Positions 7,318 through 13,212 of a DNA stretch of 15,754 nt are shown here, piece after piece. Both the position numbers and the translations under genes were made by a program. Location: NCBI GenBank assembly GCA_038317685.1, contig JBBQBQ010000063.1, forward strand, positions 1-15,754, in the 5' to 3' direction. The stretch comes from JBBQBQ01 sp038317685 (GTDB lineage: Bacteria > Desulfobacterota > Desulfuromonadia > Desulfuromonadales > DDH964). The first letter of the stretch is position 1. The number at the start of each line of letters is the position of its first letter. Below the pieces are notes generated by a model. It searched no databases. It was not told where the DNA came from and saw nothing but the letters and a program-made list of their open reading frames with translations.

Positions 7318-8091
7318 ATGGCCTACCGGACCCTCCGGTCTGCCGTTGCGAAAGGGGTCGGCACCCTGACCCTCGATAACGGCAGTCGTTTCAATACCCT
7401 GCACAGCGGCTGCATTGCTGAGTTGCGCGCCGCTTTGGCGGAGCTGGAGGCCGACCCGGCGGTGATCTGCGTGGTCCTCACCGGGGGGGCCGGAGAGAGT
7501 TTCGCGGTCGGCGCCAACATCGCCGAGATGAAGGAGTTCACCCCCTTGGACGGGCTGCGCTTTTCCGAGTTGGGGCAGGGGCTCTTCGAGCAGATGGAAG
7601 GGTCTGACAAGCCGATCATCGGCGCCCTCAACGGCATCACCATGGGCGGCGGCTGCGATCTGGCCCTGGCCTGCGATCTGCGCATCGCCAGCGACCGGCT
7701 GCGCATCGCCCACCCCGGCGCCAAACTCGGCATCATCACCGGCTTCTGCGGCACCCAGAAGCTGCCGCGCCTGGTGGGGCGCAACTTCGCCCGGGAGATC
7801 TTCATGACCTCCGAGGCCTACCACGCGGCCGAAGCGCTGCGCATGGGGCTGGTCGACCAGGTCCACCCCCACGCCGAATTCCCGGCGGCGGTCGAGACCC
7901 TGGCGCGGCGCATCGCTGGCATGCACCCGGCCGCCCTCGCCTACGCCAAGAAGCTGGTCAACGCGGCCGGCGATGTCGACCTCAAAAACGGCCAGCTCAT
8001 GGAACTCGGCGCCTTCTCGACGCTCTTCTCCAGCGGTGTGGCGCGCCGGCGGGCCGAGGCCTTTCTGGCCGGGGAAGAACCGTCCGGCTGA
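7318..8091 (+). CDS. Crotonase-family protein lacking both canonical catalytic Glu residues
   Basis: A 257-residue crotonase-fold protein. The fold markers are present: SFAVGANIAEM (61-71), GITMGGGCDLALACD (106-120) and GAKLGIITGFCGTQKLPRLVG (134-154). At the positions of the two hydratase glutamates it has D114 and G134, so ordinary enoyl-CoA hydration is unlikely. Crotonase relatives without this pair include isomerases, decarboxylases and hydrolases (family knowledge). Next to a methylmalonyl-CoA mutase subunit and MeaB, a role on a methylmalonyl- or branched acyl-CoA is possible but is inference. ATG 7318 has GGAACGGAG just upstream and follows the mutase stop by 14 bases; the in-frame TTG at 7300 overlaps that stop and is not needed. 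Gap to MeaB is 63 bases. Confidence 0.88.
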   Translation: MAYRTLRSAVAKGVGTLTLDNGSRFNTLHSGCIAELRAALAELEADPAVICVVLTGGAGESFAVGANIAEMKEFTPLDGLRFSELGQGLFEQMEGSDKPIIGALNGITMGGGCDLALACDLRIASDRLRIAHPGAKLGIITGFCGTQKLPRLVGRNFAREIFMTSEAYHAAEALRMGLVDQVHPHAEFPAAVETLARRIAGMHPAALAYAKKLVNAAGDVDLKNGQLMELGAFSTLFSSGVARRRAEAFLAGEEPSG

Positions 8092-8154
8092 GGCATTGCA
8101 TGTGAGGTTTCCCTCTTCGCCCTGACCCGCCCACCTCTCACCGAGTTTCCTCAA

Positions 8155-9099
8155 ATGTCCCTTGCTGAACGAATTCTCGGCGGCGAAATCCGCGCCGCGG
8201 CGCGGCTGATGCGTGACATCGACGATGGCATCGCCTCGGCCCGCACCGAACTGAAAGAGCTCTACCCGCACAGCGGCAAGGCCACCATCATCGGCGTCAC
8301 CGGACCCCCGGGGGCCGGCAAGTCGACCCTCACCGACAAGCTCATCGCCGCCTACCGGGCGCAGGGAAAGACGGTGGCGGTCGTCGCCATTGACCCGACC
8401 AGCCCCTTCACCGGCGGCGCCATCCTCGGTGACCGCATCCGCATGAACCGCCACGCCGTCGACGAGGGGGTCTTCATCCGCTCTCTCGGCACCCGCGGCC
8501 ACCTCGGCGGCCTTTCCCGCTCCACCAACGATATCGTCACCGTTTTTGACGCCATGGGCTGGGAGATCATCATTGTCGAGACCGTCGGCGTCGGCCAGGA
8601 CGAGGTCGACATCGTGCGGACCGCCCACACCTCGCTGGTGGTGATGGTGCCGGGACTCGGCGACGACATCCAGGCGATCAAGGCCGGTATTCTCGAGATC
8701 GGCGACGTCTTCGTCGTCAACAAAGCCGATCGGGAAGGCGCCGACCGCGCCGTCCGCGACCTGGAAATGATGATCGAGATGAACCACCCGGGGGTCGATG
8801 ACTGGTGGCCGCCGGTGCTGCGGACCGTCGCCTCCCGCAGCGAGGGGATCGCCGAACTGGTGGAGAAGATCGACGCCCACCGGGCTTTTCTGGACAGCTC
8901 CGGCAAACTCAGCCGCTTCGAGGAGAACAAGAGCGCCCTGCGCTTCGAGGAATTGCTCCGCGACCAGCTCTTTCGGCAGGTCCATGAGCGGATCAGCGCC
9001 GGCGGCCGCCTGGCCGAAACGGTCCGCGCCATCGCCCGCCGCGAGCTCGATCCCTATTCGGCGGTGGAGGAGATTGTCGAGCGGCACTTCAAGGGCTGA
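8155..9099 (+). CDS. meaB: MeaB-family GTPase, methylmalonyl-CoA mutase chaperone
   Basis: A 314-residue G3E-type P-loop GTPase (ArgK/MeaB). Walker A is GVTGPPGAGKSTL (47-59). AIDPTSPFTGGAILGDRIRM (79-98), TRGHLGGLSRST (113-124) and ETVGVGQDEVDI (142-153) are MeaB hallmarks. NKAD at 189-192 gives guanine specificity, and a C-terminal dimerisation helix region follows. MeaB gates cobalamin loading and protects methylmalonyl-CoA mutase from inactivation (family knowledge). Length is normal. There is no obvious Shine-Dalgarno before ATG 8155, but the conserved N-terminus (LAERILGGEIRAAARLMR) begins there. Last gene of the metabolic run. Confidence 0.95.
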   Translation: MSLAERILGGEIRAAARLMRDIDDGIASARTELKELYPHSGKATIIGVTGPPGAGKSTLTDKLIAAYRAQGKTVAVVAIDPTSPFTGGAILGDRIRMNRHAVDEGVFIRSLGTRGHLGGLSRSTNDIVTVFDAMGWEIIIVETVGVGQDEVDIVRTAHTSLVVMVPGLGDDIQAIKAGILEIGDVFVVNKADREGADRAVRDLEMMIEMNHPGVDDWWPPVLRTVASRSEGIAELVEKIDAHRAFLDSSGKLSRFEENKSALRFEELLRDQLFRQVHERISAGGRLAETVRAIARRELDPYSAVEEIVERHFKG

Positions 9100-9104
9100 G
9101 GCAT

Positions 9105-9142
9105 CCGCCCTCCCGCCGCGCGCCTCTGGGGAGGGGGGCGGC
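9105..9142 (+). other. GC-rich hairpin after meaB
   Basis: CCGCCCTCCC (9105-9114) can pair with the G-rich run ending GGGCGG (9128-9142). It has no T tract, so it may simply be a GC-rich spacer or an mRNA-stabilising hairpin. Confidence 0.35.
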
Positions 9143-9161
9143 CGGGGGGAGGGCATGGACG

Positions 9162-9203
9162 AAAGCCGCGGTTGTCAGCAGGGAGCTGACGAGGCGGCTT
9201 TTT
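9162..9203 (+). terminator. Terminator-like hairpin, copy 1
   Basis: AAAGCCGC (9162-9169) pairs with GCGGCTTT (9194-9201). An inner stem GTCAGC/GCTGAC (9174-9179 with 9185-9190) closes an AGGGA loop, and TTTTT runs at 9199-9203. It lies 62 bases after the meaB stop and probably ends that operon. It is almost identical to the hairpin at 10547, so it also belongs to a duplicated unit. Confidence 0.7.
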
Positions 9204-9228
9204 CCGCATTAGCCTGATTGGTGGGACG

Positions 9229-9401
9229 GTGGATAAGCCCGCGCCGACCCCGAGGCGGAAGTCGCCCGCGTGGAACATTGGTTGACGGTTGCCGAAGCGA
9301 GGGTTGGTGAGCGGGTCGGCGTGCTGGGGAAGAAGATCGACGGGATTGCCGCCCAGTTCGGAAGGCATCGGCGGGATACCAAGGGACACCGGGAGGGGTG
9401 A
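9229..9401 (+). pseudogene. Decayed copy of the coiled-coil gene at 10646
   Basis: An open stretch at 9270-9401 reads VEHWLTVAEARV... then KKIDGIAAQFGRHRRDTKGH and stops. This matches the C-terminal KLDAVAVELSAHRRDTEAH of the intact coiled-coil protein. Upstream, GATTGGTGGGACG followed by GTGGATAAG (9229) resembles the ribosome site and start (GATTGGGAGGGACGTC, ATGGAGAAG) of the intact gene, but in a different frame from the 3' part. Most of the middle is missing. It is therefore read as a frameshifted, internally deleted remnant. It also follows a matching hairpin, as the intact gene does. Confidence 0.6.
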
Positions 9402-9457
9402 GGCGCGCGGGAAGGATAAGGGCGGGCCTTGCCCGGAAACCACCCTCCAGAAATAGA

Positions 9458-9473
9458 GGCACGGAAAGACCTG
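9458..9473. repeat. 16-base direct repeat left of the toxin-antitoxin pair
   Basis: GGCACGGAAAGACCTG here recurs as GGCAAGGAAAGACCTG at 10343-10358 (15 of 16 identical). The two copies bracket the toxin-antitoxin genes. The rest of 9402-9504 has no recognised gene; a small inverted repeat GCACGG/CCGTGC lies at 9459-9482. Confidence 0.5.
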
Positions 9474-9504
9474 CCCCCGTGCTCCTCATAAGTCGTCATC
9501 CCTG

Positions 9505-9533
9505 TTGACTATCCTTGTATCAGATTGTATGAT
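9505..9533 (+). promoter_or_regulatory. Sigma-70 promoter of the Phd/VapC operon
   Basis: TTGACT (9505-9510) and TATGAT (9528-9533) are 17 bases apart, near consensus. Transcription would start at about 9540, 25 bases before the antitoxin start codon. Confidence 0.7.
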
Positions 9534-9546
9534 TTGATCAGATTGT
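9519..9546. promoter_or_regulatory. Candidate antitoxin operator (two ATCAGATTGT repeats)
   Basis: ATCAGATTGT occurs at 9519-9528 and 9537-9546, an 18-base period, overlapping the -10 element and start point. That is where an autoregulating antitoxin-toxin complex would bind. Being direct rather than inverted repeats, they make the site assignment tentative. Confidence 0.45.
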
Positions 9547-9564
9547 CTGAGAAGGGAGGTTGCC

Positions 9565-9831
9565 GTGCGCACTGTTACCGCTACCGAATTGGCCCGAAAT
9601 TTCCGGGCGATGCTGGATTCGGTCGAGTTCAGGCAGGAAGAGCTGCGGGTCGTCCGCAACAACCACGAAGTGGCGCGGATCATCCCCGGCCCGGCCACCA
9701 TGACCGCGCTGGAAGCGATGGCGGATTTATACCGCACCCTTCCCGAAGAGGCCGCCGCGGACTGGCTCAAGGATTCCCGCCCGGCAGAGGGCTGGTTGCA
9801 GGATGAGGTGCGCGACCCGTGGGCTACCTGA
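9565..9831 (+). CDS. Phd/YefM-family antitoxin
   Basis: An 88-residue antitoxin. The N-terminal TVTATELARNFRAMLDSVE is the Phd/YefM DNA-binding fold, followed by ELRVVRNNHEVARIIPGP. The C-terminal half (about 45-88) is helical and Trp-containing and should bind and neutralise the toxin. The start is GTG 9565 with GGGAGG at 9554-9559. It overlaps the PIN toxin gene by 13 bases, indicating translational coupling. It presumably represses its own promoter at 9505 (family knowledge). Confidence 0.87.
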   Translation: MRTVTATELARNFRAMLDSVEFRQEELRVVRNNHEVARIIPGPATMTALEAMADLYRTLPEEAAADWLKDSRPAEGWLQDEVRDPWAT

Positions 9832-10232
9832 TCGACACCTGCATCTGGATCGACGTGGAGCGGGGCGCCCTGGCGCCGGCCGACGTAGCGGCCGTGACCG
9901 GTTCCGAGCCGGTCTTCCTCTCGCCGGTCACCATCGCCGAACTCAAGTTCGGCGCGGAGAATGCCGCCAACTCCGATCTGCGGCAGAAGCGCTTGGCTGC
10001 TCTCGCCCGCCTGAAGCGGAAGCCGCTCCTGACGATCGACGAGACGACAGGGGAAATCTTTGGCGATCTGGCAGCGCAGGTCCAAAAGAGCGGAGCCCAG
10101 CACCGCCACCGGGTCCAGGACCTGTGGCTGGCCAGCCAGGCGATTCAATACGGCTACCATTTCCTGACCCACAATCGGCAGGATTTTGCCGATATCCCCG
10201 GGTTGGCTTTGGTGGTATGGGGTGGGCGGTGA
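9819..10232 (+). CDS. VapC-like PIN-domain ribonuclease toxin
   Basis: A 137-residue PIN-domain toxin. The acidic metal-binding residues are visible: D6 in YLIDTCIW, E41 in SPVTIAELKFG, and D101 in HRVQDLWLASQAI. The last motif THNRQDFADIPGL has D122 after N119. VapC toxins cleave RNA and are blocked by the cognate antitoxin (family knowledge). The start is GTG 9819 inside the antitoxin gene; no later start keeps D6. The gene looks intact, so the module is probably functional. It lies between two copies of a hairpin/coiled-coil unit, which suggests acquisition as an accessory cassette. Confidence 0.88.
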   Translation: MGYLIDTCIWIDVERGALAPADVAAVTGSEPVFLSPVTIAELKFGAENAANSDLRQKRLAALARLKRKPLLTIDETTGEIFGDLAAQVQKSGAQHRHRVQDLWLASQAIQYGYHFLTHNRQDFADIPGLALVVWGGR

Positions 10233-10545
10233 GAAGCCCTTTTGAGCAGAACCAACAAGGTCGTCGTCCTGCTGAACGGCTTGATAAAAGCATGAAAGGC
10301 CACTCAGACGTTGGACTGCCCCCGCCGCAAACAATAAAGTGGCAAGGAAAGACCTGACGCCTGCCCTCTTGGTGAGCCTTTTCCTGACATTTGATGGACC
10401 GATTTTGGGTTTGACATCCTTGCCTGAAGATGCCTTAATTCTGCCAATATTTTTTCCGAGGATGCCGCCACCGGTCACCAACGGCCCATCACCAATACGC
10501 TATCCATCAGGAGCGAGGGGCATGCCCGAGGGAGTGCCTGAACGC
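10233..10545. other. Intergenic stretch with no recognised gene
   Basis: About 310 bases follow the toxin gene. It contains the second copy of the 16-base direct repeat (10343-10358) and a TTGACA at 10411-10416 without a good -10. A 77-codon open frame (10339-10572) has no ribosome site or recognisable domain and runs into the hairpin, so I do not call it a gene. Confidence 0.6.
10343..10358. repeat. 16-base direct repeat right of the toxin-antitoxin pair
   Basis: GGCAAGGAAAGACCTG is the partner of 9458-9473, with one mismatch. Confidence 0.5.
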
Positions 10546-10546
10546 G

Positions 10547-10585
10547 AGCCGCGGTTGTCAGCAGGATGCTGACGAGGCGGCTTTT
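10547..10585 (+). terminator. Terminator-like hairpin, copy 2
   Basis: AGCCGC (10547-10552) pairs with GCGGCT (10577-10582). The inner stem GTCAGCA/TGCTGAC (10557-10563 with 10567-10573) closes a GGA loop, followed by TTTT. Over 38 bases it differs from copy 1 at only two positions. Those lie in the loop and stem junction, where this copy gains one pair. It sits about 60 bases before the coiled-coil start. Confidence 0.65.
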
Positions 10586-10645
10586 GTGTGATCGCTCCAG
10601 ACCCGCACCCTGGGGGTTGTGATTTTATCGATTGGGAGGGACGTC

Positions 10646-10996
10646 ATGGAGAAGGATCATTTGGAGGTTCTGTTGGAAAACATCCACGGCAAGTTCGATC
10701 TGGTGCTCGAAGGGCAGGAGGTGTTGGCCGGGGAGATCCGTGAACTGGGCCGCAAAACGGAGGAGCGGTTCGACTTGGTCGATTTCAAGATTGACACCCT
10801 GAATCAGAAGATCGACGGTGTCGAGCATCGGCTCGATCAGAAGATCGACGGAATCGAGCATCGGCTCGATCAGAAGATCGACGGTGTCGAGCAGAAGCTG
10901 TCCGCTAAGCTCGACGCTGTCGCCGTCGAACTCTCCGCCCATCGCCGTGACACGGAAGCGCATGGCAAGGGGTGGAGGGTGAGTGAAGGGGAATGA
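10646..10996 (+). CDS. Coiled-coil protein with 11-residue repeats
   Basis: A 116-residue hydrophilic, predicted cytoplasmic coiled-coil protein. Residues 1-54 (MEKDHLEVLLENIHGKFDLV...) are helical. Residues 55-98 are four hendecads starting KIDGVEHRLDQ, KIDGIEHRLDQ, KIDGVEQKLSA and KLDAVAVELSA. The tail AHRRDTEAHGKGWRVSEGE resembles the ending of small hypothetical proteins I recall from Geobacter-type genomes; function unknown. ATG 10646 is chosen for GGGAGGG at 10634-10640; an upstream in-frame GTG at 10619 lacks this. Its stop overlaps the next start as ATGA, so translation of the KilA-N gene is probably coupled. A decayed copy lies at 9229-9401. Confidence 0.7.
   Translation: MEKDHLEVLLENIHGKFDLVLEGQEVLAGEIRELGRKTEERFDLVDFKIDTLNQKIDGVEHRLDQKIDGIEHRLDQKIDGVEQKLSAKLDAVAVELSAHRRDTEAHGKGWRVSEGE
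10808..10906 (+). repeat. Three in-frame 33-base tandem repeats
   Basis: Units at 10808-10840, 10841-10873 and 10874-10906 encode the 11-residue coiled-coil repeats. The first two are nearly identical at DNA level, suggesting recent expansion; the third diverges after its first half. Confidence 0.75.
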
Positions 10997-11844
10997 AGGA
11001 AGTGGGGAAAACTAATTCCGGCCAGAATGGCATCTCTGCCACCGGAGCGCTTGCGAGTTGCAACCTTGCAGGCCTGACCCTGAGCCCACCCTATATCTCT
11101 CTGACCGATATGTTGAAGGCCAAGGACGGAGATTTTTTTATTTCGGACTGGCTGCGGAACCGGAATACTGTCGAGTTTCTTGGTATCTGGGAGAAAATTT
11201 ATAACCCGCATTTTAATTACGGCGAATTCGCCACAATTAAAAGTCAGGCGGGTTTGAACAGCTACAAGATCAGCGTAAAGGAGTGGGTTGAAAAGACCAA
11301 CGCCATCGGGATCAAGGCGACAGCGGGCAGATATGGCGGTACCTACGCCCACAAGGATATTGCTTTTGAGTTCGGCATGTGGATCAGTGCTGAATTCAAA
11401 ATCTACCTCATCAAGGAATTTCAACGGCTCAAAGACGAAGAACTGAAACAGCTCGGCTGGGATATCAAGCGCAACCTGGTCAAAATCAACTACCGCATCC
11501 ACACTGACGCCATCCGGGGAAACCTGATCCCGCCAGAATTGACCAAACAACAGACAACGCTGGTCTACGCTTCAGAAGCAGATCTCCTCAATATGGCGCT
11601 GTTCGGACAGACCGCAAAGATGTGGCGCGACACCCATTCCGACAAGCAAGGGAATATTCGGGACTACGCCAATGTCTCTCAACTGGTCTGTCTTTCCAAC
11701 CTTGAAAACCTGAATGCCCTGTTTATTAACGAAGGGATGCCGCAACCGGAGCGCTTGCAGAAGCTCAACCGGATTGCTATCCAGCAGATGAAGCTACTGA
11801 TTGACGATGTCGGGATTCTCAAGCTTGAAGGGGAAGTAAAGTAA
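10993..11844 (+). CDS. KilA-N domain protein with repeat-derived N-terminus
   Basis: A 283-residue protein. From about residue 34, YISLTDMLKAKDGDFFISDWLRNRNTVEFLGIWEKIYNP opens a KilA-N domain (to about 145, GGTYAHKDIAFEFGMWISAEFKIYLIKEFQRL). This fold is common in phage and mobile-element DNA-binding proteins. Residues 150-283 form the helical C-terminal region seen in bacterial KilA-N proteins (ASEADLLNMALFGQTAKMWR...). Residues 1-33 are unlike the family; codons 22-30 match a transposon-end repeat (11058-11083). The native start therefore seems lost and replaced, with ATG 10993 coupled to the coiled-coil gene. M40 (11110) lies inside the domain and lacks a ribosome site. Base composition is more A+T-rich than the metabolic genes. 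Function unknown. Confidence 0.78.
   Translation: MKEVGKTNSGQNGISATGALASCNLAGLTLSPPYISLTDMLKAKDGDFFISDWLRNRNTVEFLGIWEKIYNPHFNYGEFATIKSQAGLNSYKISVKEWVEKTNAIGIKATAGRYGGTYAHKDIAFEFGMWISAEFKIYLIKEFQRLKDEELKQLGWDIKRNLVKINYRIHTDAIRGNLIPPELTKQQTTLVYASEADLLNMALFGQTAKMWRDTHSDKQGNIRDYANVSQLVCLSNLENLNALFINEGMPQPERLQKLNRIAIQQMKLLIDDVGILKLEGEVK
11058..11083. repeat. Solo RAYT-1-type right-end repeat inside the KilA-N gene
   Basis: Bases 11059-11082 match the right end of the first RAYT element (13104-13127) at 21 of 24 positions, sharing TGCAACC, TGCA and CTGACCCTG in order. It is translated as part of the KilA-N N-terminus. Confidence 0.65.
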
Positions 11845-11870
11845 ATGCTTTGTTTCCCGCCGGTGTTGAG

Positions 11871-11934
11871 TCGGGGCGCTCGGCGGGGCGCTCGGGGTCG
11901 GACCAAACGGCGGGGCGCTCGGGGTCGGACCAAA
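11871..11934. repeat. Tandem 27-base repeat ending in TCGGGGTCGGACCA
   Basis: Two identical 27-base units occupy 11881-11907 and 11908-11934, with a partial unit before them. Each carries the 14-base TCGGGGTCGGACCA (11892-11905, 11919-11932), which also marks the left end of the second RAYT element. The stretch 11845-12162 has no gene; it holds this repeat, the palindrome at 11966, a TATAAT at 12021 and the repeats at 12051. Confidence 0.75.
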
Positions 11935-11965
11935 CTAAGTGGCCAAAACCACAGATAAATCTTTG

Positions 11966-12014
11966 TTTTTGACCCCCGAAAATTGCCTTATAGGCCGATT
12001 TTTGGGGTCAAAAA
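11966..12014. repeat. 49-base imperfect palindrome, element-end copy A
   Basis: Arms starting TTTTTGACCCC and ending GGGGTCAAAAA enclose an inner GCC-TTATA-GGC hairpin centred at 11990; about 19 of 24 positions pair. A close relative lies upstream of the second RAYT gene (14230-14277) and a half-copy at 15585-15615. TATAAT follows at 12021-12026 in this copy and at 14284-14289 in copy B. Confidence 0.75.
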
Positions 12015-12020
12015 TGAGGC

Positions 12021-12026
12021 TATAAT
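12021..12026 (+). promoter_or_regulatory. Possible -10 element (TATAAT) after palindrome A
   Basis: A perfect TATAAT lies just after the palindrome, as it does before the second RAYT gene. No good -35 is seen at the expected distance. It could drive the first RAYT gene, whose ATG is about 140 bases downstream. Confidence 0.35.
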
Positions 12027-12050
12027 TCACCGAGAAACGTAAACATGCTG

Positions 12051-12140
12051 GTGGGTCAATGGGGTCAGGTGGGTCAATGGGGTCAGGCTTGCAGACTTGG
12101 GTGGGTCAATGGGGTCAGGCTTGCAGACTTGCAATGTCAA
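12051..12140. repeat. Left end of the first RAYT element, tandemly repeated
   Basis: GTGGGTCAATGGGGTCAG occurs at 12051-12068, 12069-12086 and 12101-12118. The last two copies extend with GCTTGCAGACTTG. The inner end (about 12110-12133) is an imperfect inverted match (19 of 24) to the right end at 13104-13127. Confidence 0.78.
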
Positions 12141-12162
12141 CGGCAAATGGTAGCCTTTCCCC

Positions 12163-13122
12163 ATGGCACGTAAACCACGCATCCATTATCCCGGCGCCCT
12201 CTACCATGTCATCCTTCGGGGCAACGCCCGGCAGGACATTTTTCATGACGATGGCGACCGCTACCGATTTTACCTCCTCATGCAACAGGGGGTTGAACTT
12301 TACGGGCACCGGATCGTCGCCTTCTGCCTGATGACGAACCATGTGCATCTGGCCGTTCAGATCGGCGATATTCCTTTGTCCCGGGCCATGCAAAACCTTT
12401 CGTTCCGCTACACCCGTTGGCTGAACAGCCGACTCGGAAAAAGTGGTCATCTCTTCCAGGGACGCTACCAGGCCGTGCTGGTCGAGGCTGAATCGTATCT
12501 TCAGGAGCTGGTCGCCTATCTCCACCTCAACCCGGTTCGGGCCGGAATGGTCAACCTTCCGGAAGATTATCGATGGAGCAGCCACCACGCCTATCTCGGG
12601 GACGAATCGATCCCGTGGTTGACGACCGATTCGGTGCTGAGACTCTTTTCGCAAAAACTGTCCCTGGCTCGAAAAGGCTATGTCGAGTTTGTCGCGGAGC
12701 GGCTGGACGAGGGTCATCGGGATGAATTTCACGGCAAGGGAGAGACCGACAGCCGGATCATCGGCGAGGATTGCTTTGTGGAGCGGGTTCTTGCCCAAAC
12801 CGAAAATCTGCCGCTCCAAAAACCGAATCTGGCTGCCGTCCTGGCGGCAGTGAAAGCCCGATACGGCCTTGAGGATGCCGACCTTTCTTCCGCCGCGCGG
12901 GGCAGAACGCTAAGCGAGGCAAGGGGCATGGCCGCCTGGTTGGTCCGTGAGGTCAGCCGGGCGACACTGACGGAGTTGGCAAGTCGCCTTCATCGGGATG
13001 TGACCACGATGAGCGCGGCCGCGAAACAGGCCGAAATCCATCGTAAGCGCGACGAGAAATTCGCCGGGGTCGTCGAGTCGCTGAAGGATGGCCTGTTGAA
13101 ACCTGCAACCCTGCAAGTCTGA
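12163..13122 (+). CDS. REP-associated tyrosine transposase (RAYT), first copy
   Basis: A 319-residue Y1/HUH-type single-strand transposase of the RAYT (IS200-like) group. FCLMTNHVHLAV carries the HUH pair (H60, H62). The catalytic tyrosine is probably Y119 in VAYLHLNPVRAGMV. RYTRWLNSRLGKSGHLFQGRY is a standard RAYT stretch. Residues about 225-295 form a DnaA-C-like helix-turn-helix found in many RAYTs. These enzymes cut and join REP-type repeats. The gene appears complete. Its last codons (LKPATLQV-stop) lie in the right-end repeat, so the element boundary is inside the gene's 3' end. No strong ribosome site precedes ATG 12163. Confidence 0.92.
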   Translation: MARKPRIHYPGALYHVILRGNARQDIFHDDGDRYRFYLLMQQGVELYGHRIVAFCLMTNHVHLAVQIGDIPLSRAMQNLSFRYTRWLNSRLGKSGHLFQGRYQAVLVEAESYLQELVAYLHLNPVRAGMVNLPEDYRWSSHHAYLGDESIPWLTTDSVLRLFSQKLSLARKGYVEFVAERLDEGHRDEFHGKGETDSRIIGEDCFVERVLAQTENLPLQKPNLAAVLAAVKARYGLEDADLSSAARGRTLSEARGMAAWLVREVSRATLTELASRLHRDVTTMSAAAKQAEIHRKRDEKFAGVVESLKDGLLKPATLQV

Positions 13123-13160
13123 CCCTGTTCGGTGCTGTTTAACCCTGTTCGGTGCTGTTC
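13102..13160. repeat. Right end of the first RAYT element plus tandem repeat
   Basis: CCTGCAACCCTGCAAG followed by TCTGACCCTG is the inverted partner of the left end near 12110-12133. Immediately after, a 20-base unit (ACCCTGTTCGGTGCTGTT core) is repeated at 13121-13140 and 13141-13160. The transposase stop TGA is in this repeat. Confidence 0.72.
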
Positions 13161-13212
13161 GGTGCACGGGCGGCAACCGTCGCGGGCGTTTCATCTTTCA
13201 CGGAGATCGCAG

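Noticed and set aside
7009..9156. 715-codon open frame on the minus strand
   Set aside because: It lies antisense to the mutase subunit, crotonase and MeaB genes, all with clear family motifs. Long antisense frames are expected in GC-rich coding DNA.
9535..9545. TTGATCAGATT as a further Crp/Fnr site
   Set aside because: Lacks the second half-site at the proper spacing; better explained by the direct repeats of the toxin-antitoxin promoter.
10411..10440. TTGACA followed by TTAATT as a promoter for the coiled-coil gene
   Set aside because: The -10 matches consensus at only about three of six positions and a terminator-like hairpin lies between it and the gene.
9486..10481. 331-codon minus-strand frame over the toxin-antitoxin genes
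   Set aside because: Antisense to two well supported genes with a near-consensus promoter; no recognisable domain or ribosome site.
10339..10572. 77-codon plus-strand frame
   Set aside because: No ribosome site, no family resemblance, proline-rich composition, and it runs into the terminator-like hairpin.
11871..12131. Short tandem repeats resembling a CRISPR array
   Set aside because: Units are directly adjacent or overlap element ends, with no unique spacers of constant length and no cas genes nearby.
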